Part shown: piece by piece, positions 47,437-58,719 of the stretch | Numbering within the stretch: position 1 is the first letter of the stretch | Layout of the letters: each line of letters opens with the position of its first letter | Source: Gonocerus acuteangulatus | Taxonomy: Eukaryota; Arthropoda; Insecta; Hemiptera; Coreidae | Direction: 5' to 3' | Length of the DNA: 64,000 nucleotides | Assembly (NCBI GenBank): GCA_946811695.1 | Contig: OX328126.1 | Span: forward strand, 80,296,214 to 80,360,213 | The notes under the pieces: model-generated | What the model saw: only the letters and a program-made list of their open reading frames with translations | Told to the model about the DNA's origin: nothing | The model's database searches: none | Translations under genes and position numbers: made by a program

Positions 47437-48026
47437 GGTAAAACTGAAGTTTAGGGTCCTCACAACCGATTACTTTCCAATTTTGCACTATAACGTATTT
47501 TAATGCACTAAACACAAATCCGTTAAAAAAAATCGCTCTCAAATAGGAAATAAGTTATTAGGCACTAAAGTTCACGGAGGTTATAAAAGTTGGCGTAAAC
47601 AGCATATTAATAAACATGTATATTAAGAAGAATGTATAGGACGCCTTTTGGGCATACGTGCTATGCGTTTTGATATCTTCTTGAGCAAGCGTAGCGAGCG
47701 GAAACGCATAGCACGTCTGCCCATAAGCGACAGGTTACGACGGGTGAGGATGCCCTTAAAATTGACAATTAATTTTGAATAAATAGTTTACCAACATTTC
47801 AAATAAGATTACTTTGTTTCCCTATGTTAGATGTCTGCGCATGCGCATGTTTACAAATATGCTGTTTACGCCAACCTCCATAACAGTGAACTTTAGTGCT
47901 TAATAACTTCTTTCCTAGTTGAGAGCGAAGTTTTTTTTAACGGATTCGTGTTTAGTGCATCAAAATGCGCTATAGTGAAAAATGTTAAAGTAATCGTTTG
48001 TGAGGACCCTAAACTTCAGTTTTATC
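47437..48026. mobile_element. Long-TIR DNA transposon, non-autonomous (590 bp)
   Basis: Terminal inverted repeats of roughly 190 bp: left starts GGTAAAACTGAAGTTTAGGG, right ends CCCTAAACTTCAGTTTTATC. They share AGTTATTAGGCACTAAAGTT-type and GTTGGCGTAAACAGCATAT-type segments in inverse order. Flanked by the 8-bp duplication AAATATCG (47429-47436 and 48027-48034). The centre shares GATATCTTCTTGAGCRAGC with the elements at 27511-28220 and 49629-50347. No transposase frame. Confidence 0.9.
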
Positions 48027-48068
48027 AAATATCGTTCCAGGATCCAGCTTGGATGAATAATAATTAAT

Positions 48069-48381
48069 CAAAAAAAAAAAAAAAAATCAGTCCCGTAACA
48101 GTCCAGAAGGGCAGATACTGTAGAGGTATCTGATTCTTGACCATACGGCACACTAGGGAGATAGTGTGGTAAATACTATGCTCCGGCCGTCTGATTTTTC
48201 CCTTTGCAGGTACCCACTAATTAATTAAAGGCTGGGTGAGCCTAGGGACGATCTGGGACCCCAAATCCAACCCTCGAACGACGGCACTAGAAGAAAAAAT
48301 CTTTAGTGCGCGCTCGGGTTTTGAACCTGTGTCCTCCAGTTCAGTAGTCGAGTGCTCTACCACTGAGCTAACCTCGCCCCC
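48069..48381 (-). mobile_element. tRNA-derived SINE, family B, intact copy
   Basis: Flanked by the 14-bp duplication GAATAATAATTAAT (48055-48068 and 48382-48395). On the minus strand the head GGGGGCGAGGTTAGCTCAGT contains box A (plus-strand positions 48360-48371) and GGTTCAAAACC as box B (48317-48327). The body (GGGAAAAATCAGACGGCCGG, CGGCACACTAGGG in inverse) ends GTTACGGGACTGA followed by a T-run on the sense strand. Confidence 0.93.
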
Positions 48382-48395
48382 GAATAATAATTAAT

Positions 48396-49210
48396 AAATA
48401 ATGGAAATCATAGCGAGCATTTCACAGTATTAACCTAACTTTCAAGACTTCAGGAGTTCATCTGGTGAAAGTTTTGGCTTTAAATTAACCTGAGCCCATC
48501 GTACTGCACCATACAGAACTTTTTGAAAACTGATTGAATAGTAATCTCAGCTCTTATAATCCGAAAATAACGCTAATCCAATGGAAGGAAGAAGAAATTT
48601 TCCAACGATTCCAATTACAGTCCCGTCGTATCGAGAACTAAGCTGAAGGTTCGAAATGCGATGAACATGCTGAGTGTTGAGATGGTGTGGGAGAAGAGAG
48701 CTGAGCTGTCATCCTAAGAGGAAGCAGGTCGTGTTTACAAACACAGGGGAAGGTTATAGCCTTCTGCTTAATAACCTTCCTTGTTTACCCACCGGCTCAG
48801 TCCTACCAACATCGCTTCTCTTCAGGTCTTCTTATGTGCCAATCAAAAATTTAAACAGCCTCTTAAAATTCATCGTTCCATATTCAAGCTTTTAAATAGA
48901 ACAGGCAGTTTTACGACTGCAGTTTAGTTATTGAGTAACCTAAATTCCTGGTTTTCCTAATTTTCTCGAAAAGTGGCAAAATATAGCGGAAGTGGTATTT
49001 TCAATTCCATCAAAATAGGAATAAAGATTGTACCTGGAAATCTATTATTGCATTAAAAAAACGCGGTTCCTTAACCTTCCTTAATCACTTGAGTTATTTG
49101 GAATGCTTAAGAAAGATTTATTATTAAAATTTAATATTAAAATTAAAAAGAGTTAATATTATGTTTCGTTATTTTGGGGGTAATGTGAACACTAAAGTGG
49201 GGAGAATGTG
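48396..49210. other. No gene recognised
   Basis: A 73-codon plus-strand frame (48674-48895) has no domain. The rest is AT-rich. Confidence 0.35.
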
Positions 49211-49214
49211 TTTT

Positions 49215-49568
49215 TGTAGGCAATGTAGTGAGCTCCCTAATATGTGGCTTACAAATATTACGATTTCCTATTTTGTAGGCAATGTAGTGAGCTCCCTAAT
49301 ATGTGGCTTACAAATATTACGATTTCCTATTTTGTAGGCAATGTAGTGAGCTCCCTAATATGTGGCTTACAAATATTACGATTTCCTATTTTGTAGGCAA
49401 TGTAGTGAGCTCCCTAATATGTGGCTTACAAATATTACGATTTCCTATTTTGTAGGCAATGTAGTGAGCTCCCTAATATGTGGCTTACAAATATTACGAT
49501 TTCCTATTTTGTAGGCAATGTAGTGAGCTCCCTAATATGTGGCTTACAAATATTACGATTTCCTAATT
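49215..49568. repeat. 59-bp tandem repeat, six units, apparently identical
   Basis: TGTAGGCAATGTAGTGAGCT starts units at 49215, 49274, 49333, 49392, 49451 and 49510. I saw no substitutions between full units, which implies very recent expansion or an assembly artefact. Confidence 0.97.
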
Positions 49569-49628
49569 ATTTTCAAGATATTTAAGAAATTCTTAAAACT
49601 CCTTCATTCTGATAATAATTTTTATTTC

Positions 49629-50347
49629 GGGTCTTTTTGCGAAGACCACATCCAGTTACTTTTGAAGTAGCAGTAGTGATTGTATCAGTGATTCAGCGCA
49701 TGCGCATAACTCCTTTGCCTTCCTATTGGAGGATTCCGATGGCCAATTGCTTTGGTTCTTGCTGGGAGTAAAGTAACCTTCAACAGTGAATTAGCTTTTG
49801 TGTATAAAAAGCTCTGTTTATGTTAGTGAGAAAAATGAGTCTTTTACAATTAGTTCGCGATGTTCCTGACAAAGAAAAAGGGATTGGTTTCTTACTCGGA
49901 AAAATTAATGGAATCCTATTAATTTTAGCGAGTTGGATTGACTAGGGTTTTGATATCTTCTTGAGCGAGCATAGCATGTAATACCTAATAAATGTAAAAT
50001 ATCCAAAAAAGAGAGAGAAAACGATTAAAATATGTTTGTTCACAAATAACTTGTTTGTTATCCTTCATAACCTGCAAAACAGTCAACTTTAATGCTTAAT
50101 AACTTATTTCATAGTTGAGAGAATTGATTTTGATCATATTAACCTTTTTATTAATAAATATTGCTAGCCATTATCTAATATGAATTATAACCGTAGATAA
50201 CGAGTCAAGAAGTAGTAGATAACCAGCAAAGAACCTATAAGCTAATCAGTAAGCTTATCAGCGAGTACGAGTAACTGTTATAAATCACTACTGCTACTTA
50301 TAAACTACTTATAAAAGTAACTGGATGTGGTCTTCGCAAAAAGACCC
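49629..50347. mobile_element. Long-TIR DNA transposon, non-autonomous (719 bp)
   Basis: Left end GGGTCTTTTTGCGAAGACCA and right end TGGTCTTCGCAAAAAGACCC are exact inverses over these 20 bases and continue through a CATCCAGTTACTT segment. Flanked by the 8-bp duplication TTTATTTC (49621-49628 and 50348-50355). It belongs to the same family as 27511-28220 by both ends. The interior carries CGCATGCGCA, GCGAGTTGGATTGACTAGGG and a GATATCTTCTTGAGCGAGC word. No transposase frame. Confidence 0.93.
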
Positions 50348-50459
50348 TTTATTTCTATTACCAAAATTTATTCACCTTAGTTTGGGTAATTGTCAAACAT
50401 GTGAAACAATTTTCATCTGAATCAATCGTTTCTTAATGCGTCTCCCTAAAATTAGTCAG

Positions 50460-50780
50460 GAAAGGTTAGTTTGAATAAACGTCACTGTTCTAGTATAGTT
50501 CACTTTCCCCGACAAATGTTATAGATATGGCCTTGAAAATGGTTTCATTTGATTCCTCACGTCCAAATGCTTATATTAAGTGTACCTGTAAGCCTATAAA
50601 CACAAAGGCGTAACCGCTACGAGTTTTTTCGCGAAATTTTAGACGAAAAAACAGTGTTCAGATAGTCTGATTCTGCTGGTTAATGAGCATAAGCTTTCGT
50701 TTGATATATCGTATTTTTGTACCAATATTCATAAGAATTGGACCATTTTTGAGTACGCTATCGAGAGTGAGCAGACAAAT
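50460..50780 (-). repeat. Family Y fragment, minus orientation
   Basis: Reverse complement carries GTACTCAAAAATGGTCCAAT, CATTAACCAGCAGAATCAGA and CGCGAAAAAACTCGTAGCGG, matching the bodies at 33.2 kb and 58.7 kb. Confidence 0.6.
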
Positions 50781-50962
50781 TCTTTTACATATATATTCTT
50801 ATTTCTTTCTATAACTAATTTGAGCAAGTAACTCGTTTAAGCAAGGCATTAAACAAGAGGGCATGACGAGAGGAGTTCCTAACAAGCAAAGCCCTTGAAG
50901 ATGTGCGAACACGAAACATATAGGGCAAAAGATTTCAAATAAAGTAGTATTATCGACCACCC

Positions 50963-51024
<62 letters not shown>

Positions 51025-52045
51025 AATTATGTGTTCTATGGATTATGAAAAGTGGACTTCCGGATGACTTTAAAAAATAAAATAAATAAATATTTTAACT
51101 AAGTTATAATAAAAAGCAGAATATAAGAAATAGTGACTAATTTTATAATATTAATTTCTTCTAATAGAGACTAATCCATGCCAAAGCTATTCAATGAAGA
51201 CTTTCTTCCTAAATAGTGTTTTTCCCTTAGCCAAAACCCGAGAGCATCCCAAACTTCTCAAATATAATACACATTATTTCAGCTGATTTATTTACTAACT
51301 CTGTAGAATATTTGTTTTTCTTTGCAGCTGTTGAGATTGAGTTGATTACAAGGAGATTCCATAGATATAAATGATGCCCCGAGTATAACGGGGATATTGA
51401 TGGTGTCATCGTTGACTGGTGAGTTCACCGTCCTTGTTGGTTATATTTGCTGATAATGAGGAGCATTGCATAACCACGGATAACCTTGAGCTCAGAACTC
51501 CAGCTTGAGGAACTCTTTGTTTACAGAGATTCGGCCCAATACGTCACAGGAGTCATCAGACTCTGTGATAAGGGTAGGGTCATTGATAAGCCTTGGGCAT
51601 CTAGACAAGGAGGAGTATTGTAGTATACAGCGTGGGAAGGGAAGACGATGGCAATGAACAGTCAGAGTCTGAAAGATCTAATGAAATAATGATCACTTTA
51701 TGGTGAATGGCTAATCCTGAGTCGTGCAAATATACCTTTTAACGCGTTTTTTTCCTCCATTCTTATGACCGACTAAAAAATTACACGTTTCAGAATACAC
51801 TAATTATGAAAATAATAAATAATAGGCCAGTGATTAGTATTTATAAATTCAATTCCAAATACATATTTATAACTATTTGACAGGTAAAAACTATTAAAAA
51901 CAGAAAGAAGAAAAACATTATTGATTATACAAATAAATCAAAACCTAATCTAAAACCAATATGATAATAACAAGAATTAGCTTGCCCTAGGTTTAGTTTA
52001 TATCTTCAGGATTCCACAGCAAATTTTTAAGAAATCAAAAACAAA
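50781..52045. other. (TA)n tract and otherwise no recognised gene
   Basis: A TA tract lies at 50967-51020 after a segment ending GAACACGAAACATATAGGGC. The remaining sequence has no domain. Confidence 0.4.
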
Positions 52046-52049
52046 CTCC

Positions 52050-52322
52050 GTTCCTTAACAAGCCACCAGGTCCCAGAGGGGCAGATACCGTAGAGATTTG
52101 TCAAGGTATTTGATCCTTGACCATACGGCACACTACCGAGAATTTTTGTCAGTATTATTGCCCGGCCGCCTGATTTTTCCCTTTGCAGGTACCCATTAAT
52201 TAATTAATTAAAGGCTGCGTGAGCCTAGGGACGATCTGGGTCCCCAAATCAAATCCTAAAACGACAAGACCAGAAGATAAAAGTCTGTAGTGCGCACTGG
52301 AGGACCAAGGTTCAAACCCCGG
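52050..52322 (-). mobile_element. tRNA-derived SINE, family B, with inverted head
   Basis: The body is family B in minus orientation (ATACGGCACACTA, CGCCTGATTTTTCCCTTTGC). The tRNA-like segment at the right end, TGGAGGACCAAGGTTCAAAC (52298-52317), lies in plus orientation, opposite to the body. Box B is therefore inverted relative to the element. Such 5' inversions are known from target-primed reverse transcription. No clear duplication found. Confidence 0.75.
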
Positions 52323-52945
52323 AATTTATTTATTGTTCTAATTTGAGCTGTTTCTCTATACAAATATGTGAGATTCATTATTAGATAGGCTAATATTTTC
52401 CGGTTTGGATTAAGAATAAGCTGTTACGATTTCATTAGAATAGGTCATTAAATTAGCTTAACAATAAAATTATTTTGTGCAATTTTTCCGCAAATATGAG
52501 TTGTTTTCAAAACATGTTTTAATAGGTCTAATTAATGATAGAAACAATACGGAAAACACTTCCTGCGAGTCAAACTTTTTAGTTATTGAGTTTCGTATAA
52601 ATTACGAATATATGAAATCACGAATTATCCATTCAATATGAATAATTGCCATCATCATTTAATTATAAATAAGCGGAGTAATGCTTATGTATTCATCATA
52701 GAGAACTGACGTCATGAATTACCGAAAAGGTACGTCATCTTCATACAGCCGACCTACTTATGGATATGGCTTGTATTGAATTGCGCGCATGTTGCTGGGC
52801 CAATGGTTGAAAGTATATCTATATACAAATAAAACTTCGAAATTGTAAGTTTTGTTCTTTTCCACGGAGTTTTGTCTCTGTTAACCTAATTCGTTAATTG
52901 GTCGTTTTTTTTTTGTTTTTTTTTTTATATGAAAATTACATTTAA
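52323..52945. other. No gene recognised
   Basis: AT-rich; 52850-52945 resembles the end of a family Y body (TTTTGTTCTTTTCCACGGAG, GTCTCTGTTAACCTAA). Confidence 0.4.
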
Positions 52946-52953
52946 CAGTGAAA

Positions 52954-53267
52954 GGGGACGAGGTTAGGTCAGTGGTAGAGCACTGGAATAATTAGCTGGA
53001 GGACCAGAGTTCAAATCCCGAGCCAGCTCTTAAAATTAGTTCTTCAAGTGTTTTCGTTTCTGGCCAACACAGCCTTTAATTAATTTAATAATGGGTACCT
53101 TGGGTGCTAATGAATCTAGCAGTCGAAGCAGCCAAGGGGAAAATCAGGCGGCCGGAGCATAGTACTGACCACACTATCTCCCTAGTGTGCCGTATGGTCA
53201 TGAATCTGATGCCTCTATAGTATCTGCCCCTCAGGGCTCTCGTGGCCGGTTACGGGACTGATTTTTT
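52954..53267 (+). mobile_element. tRNA-derived SINE, family B
   Basis: Plus orientation: GGGGACGAGGTTAGGTCAGT head, GAGTTCAAATCCC as box B, full body, ending GTTACGGGACTGATTTTTT. Flanks CAGTGAAA (52946-52953) and CAGTAAAA (53268-53275) are an 8-bp duplication with one change. It sits inside a family Y copy. The comparable point of the copy at 59.48 kb has no SINE, so that position acts as an empty-site match. Confidence 0.88.
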
Positions 53268-53275
53268 CAGTAAAA

Positions 53276-53720
53276 TATGGTATGAAAAATGAGGAACAGT
53301 GTTATAGAGTTTCCATGAGCGAAAGTTTAGAAAGAGGATGCAGATTCAAAATGATCCGATTTAGATGAATTTTCGTACAAAATACTGTGTTTAATTAATA
53401 AGGTCAAGTTTGTTGACCAGCAAAGTCCGGCCACCGGAACTCTGTTTTTCTCCGGCAAATATGCACGAAAACAATTTCGCGCTTAAGGCTTTGCGTTTAC
53501 ACTTTTGCGGTATACTTTTTTTGTTAGAGGTTTTATAACGTACGAAAAATAATGAAGTCATTATTCAGAAATCGTTTTTGATAAAAGTGGATAAAACTTA
53601 CTTTCCTAACAAATGTTCGGTTGGGATACTTTGAAACAATTGATTATGTTAAAACGTTTTCTACAAGTTTGAAATTCATCCAAACTAAGATATTTAAATT
53701 TTGCTTATCTCCAGCTAAGG
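53276..53720 (+). repeat. Family Y copy
   Basis: Contains AATAAGGTCAAGTTTGTTGA, CAGCAAAGTCCGGCCACCGG and TAACGTACGAAAAATAATGA, matching bodies elsewhere in the window. The minus-strand frame 53644-53937 that overlaps its right edge has no recognised domain. Confidence 0.6.
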
Positions 53721-54816
53721 GTACTAAACAATTGTACAACGCATTTTCAGAATTTACAACGGAACTTCTTCCAGCACCCGATATGAAGCGAAAACCATCC
53801 TGGGATCTGTAGGCAGGTGATCCTGCTATTCTAAGCATTACCTGACGATCACCAACTATTCCGTAGATCAGCAAAAGATCATCTTTCATTGCAAGGGATA
53901 CTCTTGAGAATGTCGGAGTCCATGGTATCAACTGCATTTACTCACCTGCAACAAACAAAATATCAGAGTTAATTGACTAACTAGTACTGGTCACATGTTT
54001 TTCTTAATATTATGAAGATAGTTAGCCGCTGAGACGATAAGAATTTTCTATATTTTCACCGTGGTCACTGCTAGCTTTGGTCTTCGTGTACCCCCTAGAC
54101 ATTCATTGCTGCAAAAGGCATGCCGAAACGTCCAAAGTATAGAATTTTCTGAAAATATGCAGAAGAGCAGGAATCCAAAATATCTTCGAAATCTAACTCG
54201 AACAGGAAGAGAGGTTAAGATATCATTTCTAATGGTGGACTAAAAAAAAAGAGAAGAAATTCGCCCACCTCCTTCAAAATTAATAGACTCCGTGTCGTAT
54301 TTACGTCACTGGAAGGTATTCCTCTAGCTTACAAGGGTAGACGGTAGGTCCCCTCAGACAGCACACTACAAGCTACTCATATCACAAACACAACTGATAG
54401 CACTATCAACGTGATAAAATGCTCACAACCCTGTCGTATCTTCGATCCCTCCTATCGCTGTCTCTACATCATCACATCCTTCGAGGAAATGCTTTATCGA
54501 AAAATTTTCTATTTGTTTGAAATATTTCAGTAATTTAATTAAACATAATATGCAATTAAAACAATATTAAATTTCAATTGATGAGGCTTTTGAAGGAAAT
54601 TTTGTATTACTTTTTCCCCCTTTTTTTGGCTGCTTTATTTTTTTCTTCTAGTTTTTTTCTTGAATAAAATGTTAGGCCTTACAAAGCTAGTAGTAGGTAA
54701 TGAAAATGATATAAAAATCGGCCACTTTTGGCGGTTATTTATATATTAAATTAGGTTTTAATACGTTATTGGAATAAAAAGTACATTAGCATTTCAATAT
54801 AGCAAAAATTAAACAA
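53721..54816. other. No gene recognised
   Basis: Includes the GCATGCCGAAACGTCC repeat fragment (54109-54160). Otherwise AT-rich with short frames. Confidence 0.4.
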
Positions 54817-54892
54817 CTATAAAATTGAAAAACAGCTATAAAATTGAAAAACAGCTATAAAATTGAAAAACAGCTATAAAATTGAAAAACAG
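54817..54892. repeat. 19-bp tandem repeat, four identical units
   Basis: CTATAAAATTGAAAAACAG repeated four times without change. Confidence 0.97.
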
Positions 54893-54917
54893 CAATATTA
54901 ATTAATGCTGTATTTTA

Positions 54918-55100
54918 TTTTTTTTTTTTTTCTTTTAGGGCGCATTGACATGTAGGCCATTAGCGCCCACATCCAGGGTGCAGCGAGGAATTTTCCCAAC
55001 GAGCCGTGAGATGAGAAAATTCCTGCCGCCGGTGGGGATCGAACCCACCATCTCCCGCTTATAAATCTAAGGCGCTAGTCTCTAGACCACGGGAGACCCC
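54918..55100 (-). mobile_element. tRNA-derived SINE, family A
   Basis: Flanked by TAATGCTGTATTTTA (54903-54917) and TAATACTGTATTTTA (55101-55115), a 15-bp duplication with one change. Head with box B (GGTTCGATCCC in sense), body and A-tail are present. Confidence 0.9.
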
Positions 55101-55115
55101 TAATACTGTATTTTA

Positions 55116-55581
55116 AAACATTTAAAATAATAATGATATACAAAATATCTGATGCTTATGTGGGTTAAACATCAAGGGGTGTTAATCCATTCTACAGGCT
55201 ATCGCGGGGAGTTGATACAAAAACAACAGGATATTTACACGCAGCAAAACCATCAACGGTTAAAGAGGAAGGAGCCGAGAATATCCCTGTCGGCGAGAAG
55301 AAAGATCAGATTGCTTCAATTGAAGACGAGTGAATGACTCAGTTGTGAATGCTTCCTTCTGATTGGATAATGAGAACTAATTCATGGCGTCGGACATACG
55401 GCCACACACAAATCCTCGATGCCTACCTCCTTGGCGAGATTGGAATGAATCGATTATGACCACACTGGGCTTTGCTACACCCACGCAGTGGGCTGTAGAC
55501 AGGTGTAACGCATTACGCAACCCTCCCCCCTCACACACCTACCCCTGCTGTCCAAAGCTCCACGGGGCTCGTAGGCTACTC
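55116..55581. other. No gene recognised
   Basis: Short open frames (55152-55337 and 55384-55686, plus) without domains. Confidence 0.35.
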
Positions 55582-55800
55582 AAACCCCTTATTAGGAACA
55601 TTGACCAGATCACTTCTCCATGTAATGGTGGGTTTGGCGCAGGTATTGCAATCACTCGCCATTCAGCGCAAATATTGCCGAAATAATAGGACGCCAGATA
55701 TTTCCATTACAGAGGCTCCAGACATCTTTGGACGGATATTCGAGTTCATAGATGTATATTCAAGTGTTGGGTTGGTGCAAAATTGTTATTTTTCGTTTTT
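55582..55800. repeat. Duplicated block, copy 1 (second at about 58930-59142)
   Basis: The two blocks share TTGACCAGATCA, ATTGCAATCACTC, AATAATAGGACGCCAGATAT and GACGGATATTCGAGTTC in the same order and orientation. They also share the mariner-like end GGTTGGTGCAAAA (here) or GGTTTGGTGCAAAA (copy 2). Their origin is unclear. Confidence 0.8.
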
Positions 55801-55989
55801 ATCGATAATTTACAATATGTACAACTAGTAAATTTGGTAAAACACTCTAGTTGAGATGACAGGAGAAGGCAGACATTACTGCTACTCCCAAAGAATGTTT
55901 TGGTCTTTTCTTATTTTTATACCAACATGGTTGAACTATTTCGTTTGCACACTATTTCAGGAGTCTGGCTGGTTAATCTGTAATAAATG

Positions 55990-56165
55990 CCTTGTGGCCA
56001 ATGGTGGCGAAGGCGGCGCGGAGGATGATCTGGGATAACATTGGAAGAAAGGGAACTGCCAAGAGGATTGGGATGAGCTGGGAGTTTAGAGAAAAATGTT
56101 AGGAATTGAGATTTGCCTAAATCATGGACAAAAGGTGCAAAAGTAATGCAGGGTTTTAAAAAAAC
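55990..56165 (-). pseudogene. Jockey-like LINE C-terminal fragment
   Basis: On the minus strand FFSKLPAHPNPLGSSLSS then DHPPRRLRHHWPQ aligns with FHSKLSYHPNPEGLSLSS and DNPPRRLKRQWPR of the insertion at 25898-26690. It is the same LINE family but a more diverged copy. Its 5' junction falls at a short AAAACCCTGCAT segment. Confidence 0.72.
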
Positions 56166-56405
56166 CAATTCGTTCCAGATAGCGAACAAATGTTGAGTGT
56201 TCAACACCAACTACTCTCGCCCCTTGTAGTTGTGCGAGGGTTTTCTTTTACCAAAGACCACAGTCGGTCCTGCTCAATAGCAGAAACACCTTCCTCGTTT
56301 TCGATACCAAAAACGCCAAGAAGAGATTTTTGGAACCATCGCTGCACTGCACATTCACCCCACAACAACATTGACGTTGCGCGGTTTCGACCATGTTCGA
56401 GCCCG
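56163..56405 (-). pseudogene. Mariner transposase N-terminal (helix-turn-helix) fragment
   Basis: On the minus strand one frame encodes WGECAVQRWFQK and, further on, EQDRLWSLVKENPRTTTR. These match the first helix-turn-helix region of mariner transposases (xRWFxKFxxGD...LxxLVExNPRxTTRE). After a frame change it continues GVEHSTFVRYLERIGF, matching the second (LxVxHSTVxRHLxxIGK). The DD34D catalytic domain is absent. Previously intact function is inferred from family knowledge only. Confidence 0.75.
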
Positions 56406-56566
56406 TAAAAATAAATTTGATGAAACTCTCGTTTTGTTTCAGAGGTCCTTACTCATAGAGAATGTAACACAAACTAAACTAATCTTTGAGGAAAAACAAC
56501 ATTAATAACCATTGTTGATAATCCATTAATTACACTTTGGGTTATCCTCCTTTGCACTAACCAAAT

Positions 56567-57335
56567 AAAATGACATTGGTATTTTTGGTAAAAAAAAGAA
56601 AAATTAAAAATCTGGTTCCGGGGTAAAACCCTCATTCCTTAAGGACCGATTAGGGTTATATTGAGAATACATCTCTATCATTAGCCGTGATTATTATAAA
56701 TCGGGTATTGTTACAACAAATTAAAATTACGAAGATTTAAGTTCATATTTCTCGAAATAAGATCTTCACCTCATTATTTAAGAATCGCTTTTGTAGACTA
56801 TTGCTAATGTCAGCGGAAGTCCCCTAGTTGCAGACTCCATAGAGACTGAGGTTATTTAGTTGGTTCCTTGTACAAATAAGTGATGCTGAAAAACTGTTAT
56901 TTTGTTATCTAAAAATTGTGATTACCTCTGAACTTTCTAGCATAAAGAAGTGAACTAATATTTGTGTATTTGTTATTTATTGTGTGCATAAATATGCAAA
57001 AGGTCATTGTCCACTTACCATAGTCTCCCAAACGTTTTCGATATACCTAAGATAAACAAAAATCATCTAGAACTATTCATATGTGTAAAAATAATATATT
57101 TCATTCTTTGCTTCCTAAACTCAAAACGTAATCAAACTTTATATATCTTAGTTTATGTTAATTTCAAACGTACTGAAACATCGTCAACTGAATCCGGAAT
57201 TTCTAAGTAAACATTCTAAAATTAGACACGAAAACGAATATAGACATTGCCTTAAAGATTGTTTTATTCGATTAAAAACGTTAGAAAGCCACCCACCACT
57301 ACTTTTTGTTAGCCTGTGGTTTGACTCCACAAGCC
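56567..57335. other. No gene recognised
   Basis: Contains an eroded family X trace (GGTTCCGGGGTAAAACCCTC near 56612). The rest is AT-rich. Confidence 0.35.
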
Positions 57336-57612
<277 letters not shown>

Positions 57613-57613
<1 letters not shown>

Positions 57614-58719
57614 TAATATTGGCACTGTAAAGCATACAAGAAACCACAACTTGCAACTGCAATGGCAGCTAATAGGATGTTCTGAATATTAAAACTACAA
57701 TTTTAAATATTCCGCCTACAATATGAAGTCTAAATCTTATATATATCAGCCTTCCTGATAATTGGTGCACGAGGATTATTTTAGCGAACAGTTCTATGTC
57801 TTATCATGGCTTTATTTGCCCTTTATCATTGATAAATAATCTTTGCGGTATGCAAGTATAATAACTTATCTCCACGAATATGTGTACACGATTAATCTTG
57901 ACCGCGTCGCTTTAACATTAAAAATAATCGGGATCCTGGGAATGTCAAATGTTGTCTTTTGATATTAATTTATATAAATGCTTCCCACCTAATGGTTCTG
58001 AATGAACTACGCGGAATACTTAATAAGTCCTACTGCGCCATCTTAGCGCGTTAAACGCACGTGACAATTGAACCAATGTTACTTTCGGGATCTATGGGTT
58101 TTAACGTGAAATTTTCAAGGCGGCACTTTTGGGTTGCGTCATTAAGTCAACCTCATGATTGGGTTTCTACCCTATGGGGGGAGGAAGGAAAGGCCCTAAA
58201 AGAAGAAAAATTAGTAATTAACCAATCCATAACTGTTTACAGCCCTGAAGCAGGCTGGATTATCAAGCCCAAACGCCGGAAGAAATATAAATAATTTTTG
58301 TACGGTTCCTCCCTTCCTCCTTAGGGAGGAATGACCTGGAAGAGTCTTTCACATCCAGTCCTCCATTAAAGAAGCAGACTCAAAACATAACATTAACCAT
58401 GCAACCCAAAAATGAGATTTCCTCCTAACTCAAAGTAAATTACATCAACTTAAACAAGCACATGATATATATAAACATTATCTGAAAATTATAATAAAAG
58501 AAATAATGCACAATCATACAGTTAGACAGATTGAAAATCGTTTATAGCCGAAACGTTTCTGAAACAAAATTTAATAACCAGGTGTGTGACATGCCGCACC
58601 ATATGTAACTTGAAAATAAAATATCTGAAGACTGAATAAAGCTGTTACCAACTACCAACAACATAACAACATCTTAGTCTTCAACTTAGGATCTACATTA
58701 TAATACATACGCTCCCTTA
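57613..58719. other. No gene recognised; one Y-type end motif
   Basis: The segment 58025-58070 reads CCTACTGCGCCATCTTAGCG then GTTAAACGCACGTGACAATT, an eroded family Y end. A 77-codon plus-strand frame (58061-58294) has no domain. Confidence 0.4.

Larger units (their letters stand above)
55767..56566 (-). mobile_element. Mariner remnant with both ends and an internal LINE fragment
   Basis: Left end TTGGGTTGGTGCAAAA (55767-55782) and right end TTTGCACTAACCAAA (56551-56565) are near-inverses and match the mariner end pattern TTAGGTTGGTGCAAA. A TA follows the right end directly. Between them lie an N-terminal transposase fragment and, at 55990-56165, a jockey-like LINE C-terminus. The catalytic part of the transposase is missing. 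Confidence 0.7.

Noticed and set aside
47437..48026. Mutator-like element with a 9-bp duplication (CAAATATCG)
   Set aside because: Nine bases match if the outer C is included, but the terminal repeats then fall out of register by one base. The 8-bp reading aligns both ends and matches the other long-TIR elements.
53644..53937. A 97-codon minus-strand frame as a host exon
   Set aside because: No domain recognised, an in-frame stop lies just upstream of the ATG, and the left part overlaps a family Y repeat.
56130..56150. Internal mariner end (GGTGCAAAAGTAAT)
   Set aside because: The string falls inside the jockey-like coding fragment at the matching protein position, so the resemblance to a mariner end is coincidental.
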